11,269 bases of DNA, taken from assembly GCA_046704085.1 (NCBI GenBank), contig JBJKSJ010000306.1, forward strand, positions 1 to 11,269. The letters run 5' to 3'. The notes under the pieces are model-generated. The model saw only the letters and a program-made list of their open reading frames with translations. It was not told the origin of the DNA and made no database searches. This DNA is from DATBHW01 sp046704085 (GTDB taxonomy: Bacteria; Chloroflexota; Ktedonobacteria; Ktedonobacterales; DATBGS01). Made by a program: the position numbers and the translations under genes. Positions 6,542 to 11,269 of this stretch are shown here, one piece after another. Positions within the stretch are counted from its first letter, which is position 1. Each line of letters opens with the position of its first letter.

Positions 6542-8221
6542 TCACGCGCTCTCTGCAATCACGGCCAGCGACTCACTGAACTGGCGGTTGGCGCTCAAGT
6601 GTGGCAGCACGATCTGATCGTCCGGGGCGCCTGCGCTGACCTGTTCCTGGCGAAAGCGCGTGAACGCGCCCGGAGCCGCGAGCCGCAGCACGGGCGCAGC
6701 CAGGGCGCTGGTGCGCCGCGCTGCGGCGTAGAGTTCATTCTGCGCCTGTAACGCGCTCTCCATCTCTGCGCTCAACTGGCGCAGGCGCTCATCAGCGGGT
6801 CGCTCTGCGCACTCGACGGTAAAGACGTAGCCCGGCGGCTCGCCACCACGCGGCGCAGCCGTTGCCCGCATGAGTTCCAGCCCCAGGCGGGTTGAGGCCA
6901 GCAGCAGCGCCGCTGTCACCTGCGCTTCTTGCAACTGTTCCCCCGCGAGTGAGCAGCTATGCTCTCGGCGCCGATCAAACGCAATCACAGGCGTATCCTG
7001 GTAGAAGTCTACCACACGTAGCACATCAGGGCTAAGAAAACGGTACAATCCGGCGCTCGTTGTGACTATTAGGCTATATGCCCGACCCACCTCAAGCTGA
7101 TCACAGGTAAGCGGGATGGCTGTATCGATGCGCTCAAGGTCGGCTTCAGGGAGGAATTCATAAAACGCGCTGCTCACTGCCAGCACGCCGCCTTGCTGCG
7201 CGTCACTCAGCGGCACCGACCCCCAGACTTCGGCGCTGATATAGCCATGTTCGCGGATGGGAACCGGCCCATAGAGCCGCGCCAGGCGCTGCGCTGCAAG
7301 CGTCAGCGTGTCCCCTTTCCAGCAACTGATCGCGCGCAGCCTCCGCCAGGCAAGCGCGGGCAGCAGCACACCATGACCCTGGCCGCGCCGTTCGGCCAGT
7401 TGGGCGGCGCGTCGTGGGTTGGGCTTCAACTGGGGTATGACCGCGCCGCGCACCTCCGGGTCTAGCGAATAGCGCCGGTTGATCGTACCCGCGCGTATAT
7501 CGCCGATCAGATCATCGGCCCATCGCTCCATGCCTTCCGCCAGCAGGCCCAGCACCTCAGTGTTGGGAATAAGGATGGCGGCAATGTCTTGCTCTAGCGC
7601 CAGGCGCAGCGCCAGATAGTATTTCTGCTCCAGATCGGTGACGCGCGCCAGTTCAGCGGGCAGGGCGGAGAACCGCCGGACAAGCGCGGGCTGGCGCCGC
7701 GCCAGGAAGCCAGAGAGCGCGCCGTAGGGCGTGCCGTCGGGCATCGTTCCGGCGGCGTCGTTGCCAAACCAGAGGAGGATTTTTCCACTTTGCTGGCCGA
7801 GGTGATCGTCCAGAAAGCGCGCCGCGTGCATCTGGGCGGGCGCGAGATAATCGTTGATCGACGCGACAGTCGCCGGGAGCGCCCTGGGCGCGCCGCCCGC
7901 GCCGCCGCTGAGGACGTAAAAGATCGGGCGCTGCATCGTCAGTTGGGGCGGCTGCCCCGGCACCAGGCTCCGCTGCATAAAGGGACGCAAGCGCTCATCG
8001 TTGTTGATCGGCACCTCGCGCTGGAAGCTGCTGATCGAGCGCAGGCTGGCAAACTGGTGTTCCTTGCCATAGGCCGTTTCGGCATTCTCTGTCAGAATCT
8101 CTAGCAGCCTGGCCTGCTGGGTCTCCCTGGGGGCGCGCATGGCTGCTTCCAGCCCACTGATGTCCCAGACCCGCTGCCAGAACGGTTGGGCATGCGGCGC
8201 GTGTGTGGCGAAGTAGTCCAA
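6542..8221 (-). CDS. GH3-family acyl-adenylase-like protein, altered motifs
   Basis: This 559-aa protein resembles the GH3 family throughout its length. GH3 proteins are ANL-type adenylating enzymes; plant members conjugate amino acids to hormones, and bacterial members are mostly uncharacterised. Visible landmarks are LLEILTENAETAYGKEH (39-55), FQREVPI (66-72), the ATP-loop position LSGGAGGAPRALP (104-116), HGYISAEVWGSVPL (325-338), FYEFLP (353-358), TTSAGLYRFLSPD (387-399) and SLAGEQL (424-430). Several normally conserved residues differ. The phosphate-binding Thr/Ser and the Lys of motif I are replaced (now Gly/Ala and Arg113), YRxGD reads FLSPD, and the C-terminal QxKxP position reads QIVLP (536-540), without Lys. 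The ATP half-reaction may therefore be weakened or lost, or the fold reused. The start is TTG 8221 with GGAG ten bases upstream; the next in-frame Met (28) would remove part of the usual N-terminal helix. Genes for membrane proteins flank it at 20 and 23 bp. Confidence 0.82.
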   Translation of the reverse strand: MDYFATHAPHAQPFWQRVWDISGLEAAMRAPRETQQARLLEILTENAETAYGKEHQFASLRSISSFQREVPINNDERLRPFMQRSLVPGQPPQLTMQRPIFYVLSGGAGGAPRALPATVASINDYLAPAQMHAARFLDDHLGQQSGKILLWFGNDAAGTMPDGTPYGALSGFLARRQPALVRRFSALPAELARVTDLEQKYYLALRLALEQDIAAILIPNTEVLGLLAEGMERWADDLIGDIRAGTINRRYSLDPEVRGAVIPQLKPNPRRAAQLAERRGQGHGVLLPALAWRRLRAISCWKGDTLTLAAQRLARLYGPVPIREHGYISAEVWGSVPLSDAQQGGVLAVSSAFYEFLPEADLERIDTAIPLTCDQLEVGRAYSLIVTTSAGLYRFLSPDVLRVVDFYQDTPVIAFDRRREHSCSLAGEQLQEAQVTAALLLASTRLGLELMRATAAPRGGEPPGYVFTVECAERPADERLRQLSAEMESALQAQNELYAAARRTSALAAPVLRLAAPGAFTRFRQEQVSAGAPDDQIVLPHLSANRQFSESLAVIAESA

Positions 8222-8244
8222 CGTTGCACATCTCCAGGCGGCTT

Positions 8245-8892
8245 TTATAGCACGCGGCCCAGGCCCGACGGACCCGCAGGCTTGGCCAGGCGCAGGTGCG
8301 CGACATATTCGGCGCCCAACCCCAGCAGCAGCAACCCCAGGCCGCTAAACCAGACATACAGGCCCAGCGTCACAGGTTCCCCGGCTGCTAGCGCGTCAAG
8401 CACCTGCTGCCGGGCGAACAGAAAGAACAGCCCCAGCGCGGCGGCCAGCAGCACGAGCGCCAGCAGCAGCCAGGCGCAGCCCGTCAGCACGGGAATATTC
8501 ATCGCCCGATTCAGCGTCATCAGCAAGAGAAAGAAGACCGCCAGACCTCCGGCCAGACTCAGCGCGGCCACATTCAGATAGACGACGTGAATGATAGACA
8601 GGCCATCATGCAGCCAATCAAGAAGCATGCCATGACGGATGAGATCAATCGGCGTGCCATATCTGGATGGCGCGGCCCAGGGCAACACCAGCCCCGCGCC
8701 AATCCCCAGCACGCCCAGAAGGACCAGCGCGTGGGCAAAGCGTGTTCCGCCGCGCCGCCTGGTCGGGCTGGCGGCTGGCTTATCTCGTGCCCAGATGGGG
8801 CGCGAGACCGCAAAAGGGTTGCGTTCGGTGCGTTCCAGCCCACCCTCAAAGCCCCGGCGCGGTTGCCCATCTTTTGATTGGCCTGGTTCCAC
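8245..8892 (-). CDS. Four-helix membrane protein, 215 aa
   Basis: No family is recognised. A basic, Arg/Pro-rich N-terminus of about 50 residues precedes four hydrophobic segments: about 53-74 (ALVLLGVLGIGAGLVLPWAA), 103-127, 133-160 and 175-198. The first ends in LPWAAP, followed by an outward loop of about 28 residues. GTG 8892 is chosen because GGGAGG lies seven bases upstream on the minus strand (8900-8905); an out-of-frame ATG next to it does not read this protein. It is the first gene of the operon with the GH3-like protein (gap 23 bp) and the three-helix protein, and lies behind a candidate promoter at 9029-9000. Its plan of TM1, LPW, outward loop and three further helices resembles that of the protein starting at 10599, which suggests distant homology or convergent design. 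Confidence 0.82.
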   Translation of the reverse strand: MEPGQSKDGQPRRGFEGGLERTERNPFAVSRPIWARDKPAASPTRRRGGTRFAHALVLLGVLGIGAGLVLPWAAPSRYGTPIDLIRHGMLLDWLHDGLSIIHVVYLNVAALSLAGGLAVFFLLLMTLNRAMNIPVLTGCAWLLLALVLLAAALGLFFLFARQQVLDALAAGEPVTLGLYVWFSGLGLLLLGLGAEYVAHLRLAKPAGPSGLGRVL

Positions 8893-8999
8893 GCATCTGC
8901 CTCCCGCTGCCTACGCGACCCTTGCCGCCATCTGAAGCGTGAGTCGTCTTGATGGTCACATCCAGCGTGAAGGGGTCGCCATTATCTCTCTTCCTCTGG

Positions 9000-9029
9000 A
9001 TTGTAACATAGGTAGGCAGGATCGCACAA
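9000..9029 (-). promoter_or_regulatory. Candidate promoter for the membrane/GH3-like operon
   Basis: On the minus strand TTGTGC (9029-9024, first three bases consensus) is followed after 18 bp by TACAAT (9005-9000, five of six matches to TATAAT). Transcription would start near 8993, giving a leader of about 100 bases before GTG 8892. The site lies just downstream of the hairpin thought to end the hsp20 transcript, which fits an independent start for the operon. Confidence 0.4.
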
Positions 9030-9036
9030 TGAGCAA

Positions 9037-9094
9037 GCCAGAGGGCCAGCGGCGCGCAGCAGATTTTCCCGCTGCGCGCCGCTGGCCCTCTGGC
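9037..9094 (-). terminator. Perfect 24-bp-stem hairpin, probable hsp20 terminator
   Basis: The arms 9037-9060 and 9071-9094 are exact reverse complements over 24 bp around the ten-base loop AGATTTTCCC; each arm begins or ends with GCCAGAGGGCC or its complement. The hairpin begins 25 bp past the hsp20 stop, a good place for a terminator. No strong T-run follows on the minus strand (TTGCTCATTG), so U-tract-dependent termination is doubtful. An RNase-resistant mRNA end or a separate repeat element is also possible. Confidence 0.55.
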
Positions 9095-9119
9095 CGGATA
9101 GTACGTGTCTTGGCGGCGC

Positions 9120-9719
9120 TTAGCCTTGTATCGGCGTTTCCGGCTGGCCCTGCCCAGCCATCTGGCCGGGGGTCTGGCTCTGCCCGCTTTGCCCAGAAGC
9201 CTGCACCTGCCCGCTCTCACGCTGCTGCCCGGCGCCCTGGGCGCGGATGGGAATCTGGCGGGGCCGCGCTGCCTCGCTCTTGGGCAGGCGCAAGGTCAGG
9301 ATGCCGTTCTCGAAGCTGGCCTCAGCGCCATCGGCGCTGACCTCGGTGGGAAGGATAAAAGTGCGCGAGAACTGCCCCGCTCGGCGCTCGCGCATCAGAT
9401 AGTTGCCCTGGGTTGTCTCATGCTCCTCGCGGGTCTGTCCACTGAGCGTCACCTGATTGCCCTGTACCTGGATGCGCACGTCCTCTGGCCGCACTCCTGG
9501 CAGCGAGGCGCGCACCTCAAAAGCATTGTCCTGATCCAGAATATCGACTGTTGGTCCACCGATCACGCGGGTTCCACGCCCGCTTGCCTGTCCGGTTTCT
9601 GTTGCCTGTGGTCCGGCCAGGCGATTAGGCAGGAGAAAACTCTCTTCCATGAGCCGATTCATCGCATCGCGCAGGCTTACCATCTCCTGGAATGGATCCC
9701 ACCTGCCAAGATCATACAT
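9120..9719 (-). CDS. Hsp20 small heat-shock protein
   Basis: This ATP-independent holdase binds unfolding proteins in the cytoplasm and forms oligomers. Its 199 residues comprise an N-terminal arm starting MYDLGRWDPFQEMVSLRDAMNRL (1-23), typical of class A bacterial Hsp20, an alpha-crystallin domain at about 56-147 (PTVDILDQDNAFEVRASLPGV near its start, GILTLRLPK at 139-147), and the oligomerisation IxI motif IPI (156-158). Beyond it is an unusual 41-residue tail (159-199) with 12 Gln and 9 Gly plus Ser and Pro, which makes the protein longer than the usual 140-170 residues. ATG 9719 has AAAGGAA (9727-9733) on the minus strand at a seven-base spacing. A 63-bp hairpin (9758-9820) lies upstream and could belong to the leader. 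The gene lies 175 bp downstream of bcp on the same strand, so partial co-transcription is possible; I see no convincing sigma70 promoter in the gap. Confidence 0.95.
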   Translation of the reverse strand: MYDLGRWDPFQEMVSLRDAMNRLMEESFLLPNRLAGPQATETGQASGRGTRVIGGPTVDILDQDNAFEVRASLPGVRPEDVRIQVQGNQVTLSGQTREEHETTQGNYLMRERRAGQFSRTFILPTEVSADGAEASFENGILTLRLPKSEAARPRQIPIRAQGAGQQRESGQVQASGQSGQSQTPGQMAGQGQPETPIQG

Positions 9720-9757
9720 GCGCTCATTCCTTTCCGTCTAGTGCCCACGCGCCCCGC

Positions 9758-9820
9758 GCTGGGCATCCTGGCGACAATGGATCAGGCAAGTGCCTGTCAG
9801 TGTCGCCAGAAATGCCCAGC
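9758..9820 (-). promoter_or_regulatory. Extended hairpin upstream of hsp20
   Basis: GCTGGGCAT (9758-9766) pairs with ATGCCCAGC (9812-9820), and CTGGCGACA (9768-9776) with TGTCGCCAG (9801-9809), separated only by a 1x2 internal loop. A small CAGGC/GCCTG stem (9783-9787, 9792-9796) tops the structure. It ends 38 bp before the hsp20 start codon. It could terminate the bcp transcript, or lie in the hsp20 leader as a temperature-sensitive or regulatory structure. It does not itself cover the ribosome binding site. Confidence 0.5.
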
Positions 9821-9867
9821 CCGCAGAATGCAGGCCATCGGCGGCAGAGCTGCGCGCAGGACGGCCT

Positions 9868-9899
9868 GGCTGGAAGCCGGGGGTACAGGCGCCGCTACA
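9868..9899 (-). repeat. TGTAGC-type repeat fused to the bcp 3' end
   Basis: Read on the minus strand, TGTAGCGGCGCC is followed by TGTACCCCCGGC and a short GGCT/AGCC hairpin (9868-9878). The 12-mer TGTACCCCCGGC also occurs at 143-154, and the TGTAGC start is shared with the elements at 2341 and 2375. The TAG inside TGTAGC (9897-9895) is the stop codon of the peroxiredoxin gene, so the repeat overlaps the coding end. Confidence 0.55.
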
Positions 9900-10392
9900 C
9901 CTGCTGCTCTTCGCGCAGCGTTTCCAGGGTCTTCAACGCGGCGGGGATATGCTTCTCGGCGGCAAAGTGCGCCGAGAAGATGTGGCGGACCACGCCGCCC
10001 ATATCGATGATATAGGTCACGCGGCCAGGCAGCAGACCCAGGAACGCGGGCACTCCGTAACGCTTGCGCACGGCTCCGCCCTGATCGCTCAGCAGGAGAA
10101 AGGGCAGGTGGTATTTTGCGGAAAACTGCTCGTGCGACTCCTGCGTGTTGGAACTCACCCCGATCACCTCCGCGCCCGCGTCCTTGAAGACCTCGTAGCT
10201 GTCGCGGAAGGCGCACGCCTGGGTGGTGCAGCCGGGCGTATTATCCATCGGATAAAAGTATAGGACAACATTCTTCTTGCCCAGGAAGTCTTTCAGGCTC
10301 ACCTGCTCGCCTGATTGCGTCGGCAGCCTAAAGTCCGGGGCCAGGTCGCCGACCTGCACCTTGCCCTTTGCCCGCGTTTCTTGTCGCGCCAT
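9895..10392 (-). CDS. bcp: Thioredoxin-dependent peroxiredoxin (Bcp/PrxQ)
   Basis: This enzyme reduces hydrogen peroxide and organic hydroperoxides in the cytoplasm, with thioredoxin as electron donor. The 165-aa protein has the standard thioredoxin-fold layout: VGDLAPDFRLPTQSG (14-28), the strand NVVLYFYPMDNTPGC (41-55) with the peroxidatic Cys55 in TPGCTTQAC, the resolving Cys60 five residues later as in the PrxQ type, FRDSYEVFKDAGAEVIGVS (62-80) and TYIID (126-130). Start ATG 10392 is chosen because the family homology begins a few residues later, and AAGGAG lies about 11 bases upstream on the minus strand. A longer frame would extend to 10776 through the divergent gene and is not credible. 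The stop codon lies in a dispersed TGTAGC repeat. A 7-1-7 inverted repeat (10437-10451) over the likely promoter suggests regulation, perhaps by peroxide or metal. Confidence 0.95.
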   Translation of the reverse strand: MARQETRAKGKVQVGDLAPDFRLPTQSGEQVSLKDFLGKKNVVLYFYPMDNTPGCTTQACAFRDSYEVFKDAGAEVIGVSSNTQESHEQFSAKYHLPFLLLSDQGGAVRKRYGVPAFLGLLPGRVTYIIDMGGVVRHIFSAHFAAEKHIPAALKTLETLREEQQV

Positions 10393-10436
10393 GTGGATAG
10401 GTTCTCCTTCTTTTGGCGTTCCAGCGTTTTCCTCTA

Positions 10437-10451
10437 CTATATATTGTATAG
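10437..10451. promoter_or_regulatory. 7-1-7 AT-rich inverted repeat, candidate operator
   Basis: CTATATA (10437-10443), a central T, and TGTATAG (10445-10451) form a 7-1-7 inverted repeat with one mismatch. It stands out as an AT-rich island in GC-rich DNA. The 7-1-7 geometry is that of Fur-family (Fur/PerR) operators, though the bases are not the classical box. It overlaps the putative -10 of the bcp promoter, a repressor-like position, and lies in the divergent gap to the gene at 10599. Confidence 0.4.
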
Positions 10452-10471
10452 CTTGTGCGCGGTCTATTCCA
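10443..10471 (-). promoter_or_regulatory. Candidate bcp promoter
   Basis: On the minus strand TACAAT (10448-10443) matches five of six bases of the -10 consensus. The -35 region at 17 bp is weak (TGGAAT, 10471-10466). Transcription would begin near 10436 and give a leader of about 44 bases that contains the ribosome binding site. A weak -35 next to an operator-like repeat suits an inducible promoter. Confidence 0.4.
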
Positions 10472-10598
10472 TTGCCCGCCCTCCTAATAGGACTTCTTCG
10501 TGGGCAAGCTGCACTGCTGGGGGGCCGTCGGTTTGACCTCGACTGTATGCTATGAGGGAGGCGCATACACGCGCGAGTGTGAAACAGGAGGATGAATA

Positions 10599-11269
10599 AT
10601 GGCTGAAGAGCGTTCTCAACGGGGAAATCTGTCACCGGACGGGCTTGATGCTCAGCAGGCGCAGACGGTGCCCGCCGCTCCGGCGGGCACGATAACTGGC
10701 CGTGCATTCGATTTTGCGCGTCTCTGGCGCAGCCTGGGATGGCCTGAGCGGATTGCGCTTGGCGCGGGCCTGGCAATGTTCGTCGCCTTCTCGCTGCCCT
10801 GGTACGCCAGCCCCGATTTCACCAGCATCATCAGCTTCGGGAATGACACCACCCCCATGTTCCAGACCACCGCGCACACTGGCTGGAGCGTTGCCCTCGG
10901 CTTCAGTGGAGTGAACCCATCCCCTGGCTCGCTGAATCTCTTCCCGCACCTCTGGCTGGTCCCGCTGAGCGCGCTCTGTTTGATCATCACGGCCTGGCTG
11001 AGCAGCCAGCGCCGCCTTGCGCCGCGCCTGGCAGTCGGCATCACCATTGCCCTTGCAGGGCTGGCGCTGCTGATCGAACTGAGCTTCTTCATCCAGATCA
11101 GCTCAATCGAGGCGTACTTTGGCGTGCCGGAGGAATCGATCATCGTCGCTCCGGCCTATAGCGTGGTCTGGGGTTTCTGGGTCGCGGTGGCCGTCAGCCT
11201 CATCGCCATTGCTGCCAGCGTCTACACCCTCAAGCCGCCTCGGCCAGCGCAGCCGGATGTCGAAGAATC
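10599..11269 (+). CDS. Four-helix membrane protein, C-terminus cut by window edge
   Basis: This frame is open to the last base of the window, giving 223 complete codons; no stop is reached. A hydrophilic Gln/Ala-rich N-terminus (1-45) precedes four hydrophobic segments: about 51-70 (RIALGAGLAMFVAFSLPWYA), 115-135 (FPHLWLVPLSALCLIITAWL), 143-168 and 186-209. Between TM1 and TM2 lies an outward loop of about 45 residues rich in Ser, Thr, Gly and Phe. A Pro-rich charged tail follows TM4, so the end is probably near. ATG 10599 has a perfect AGGAGG (10586-10591) at seven bases. The family is unknown to me. The LPW motif at the end of TM1 also appears in the membrane protein at 8245-8892. The gene is divergent from bcp, separated by 206 bp. 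Confidence 0.82.
   Translation, partial: MAEERSQRGNLSPDGLDAQQAQTVPAAPAGTITGRAFDFARLWRSLGWPERIALGAGLAMFVAFSLPWYASPDFTSIISFGNDTTPMFQTTAHTGWSVALGFSGVNPSPGSLNLFPHLWLVPLSALCLIITAWLSSQRRLAPRLAVGITIALAGLALLIELSFFIQISSIEAYFGVPEESIIVAPAYSVVWGFWVAVAVSLIAIAASVYTLKPPRPAQPDVEE

Noticed and set aside
8956..8982. Eight-codon minus-strand leader frame (MATPSRWM) before the membrane/GH3-like operon
   Set aside because: An AGGAAG precedes it, but the predicted transcript start near 8993 would leave little of that site in the RNA. There is no sign of attenuation linked to its codons.
8846..9220. 124-residue minus-strand frame between hsp20 and the four-helix gene
   Set aside because: It overlaps both genes, reads through the perfect hairpin, and shows no domain.
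9105..10010. 301-residue plus-strand frame across hsp20 and bcp
   Set aside because: It crosses two well-supported genes and an intergenic gap, with no recognisable domain.
10533..10556. TTGACC at 10533-10538 as promoter of the right-hand membrane gene
   Set aside because: The nearest -10-like words are only 7-12 bp away, too close for a sigma70 promoter.
10393..10776. N-terminal extension of the peroxiredoxin by 128 residues
   Set aside because: It would run through the divergent membrane-protein gene and its perfect ribosome binding site. The peroxiredoxin family begins near the ATG at 10392.

Overview
The window is a GC-rich piece of bacterial chromosome with nine protein genes that I can support. 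A Chloroflexota origin, and within it a Ktedonobacteria-like lineage, fits the gene mix best: an F420-type luciferase-like oxidoreductase, an S9 peptidase with TolB-like repeats, a bacterial GH3-family protein, small four-helix membrane proteins, and abundant GTAGC-type palindromic repeats between genes. This placement is inference from gene content, because no rRNA or other marker gene is present.

Layout, left to right. Positions 1-782 carry no convincing gene. They hold several strong hairpins, a 9-bp tandem repeat and a repeat module, and end in a good sigma70-type promoter (656-684). This promoter drives a small hypothetical protein (783-1187, +). A second copy of the repeat module follows, then an F420-dependent LLM-class oxidoreductase (1380-2258, +). 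A 203-bp gap with four consecutive hairpins leads to a probable two-gene operon: an S9-family peptidase (2462-4501, +) and, 25 bp later, a 530-residue protein with a divergent class I methyltransferase domain at its C-terminus (4527-6119, +).

That operon meets a minus-strand operon tail to tail, with only 12 bp between stop codons. Reading from right to left, the minus-strand operon encodes a four-helix membrane protein (8892-8245), a GH3-family acyl-adenylase-like protein whose nucleotide-binding motifs are altered (8221-6542), and a three-helix membrane protein (6521-6132). The three genes are 20-23 bp apart. A candidate promoter lies at 9029-9000, just downstream of a perfect 24-bp-stem hairpin that probably ends the preceding transcript.

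Further right are two minus-strand stress genes: an Hsp20 small heat-shock protein with a Gln/Gly-rich tail (9719-9120) and a Bcp/PrxQ peroxiredoxin (10392-9895). A 63-bp hairpin lies in front of hsp20, and a 7-1-7 AT-rich inverted repeat overlaps the likely bcp promoter. Divergent from bcp, a second four-helix membrane protein (10599 onward, +) runs off the right edge.

The most unusual items are the GH3-like cassette with degenerate catalytic motifs between two membrane proteins, the methyltransferase-like protein with a long unrecognised N-terminal region, the family of GTAGC hairpins (one copy supplies the bcp stop codon), and the possible RNA or DNA switches in front of the two stress genes. 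I see no tRNA, rRNA, CRISPR array, transposase or phage gene.
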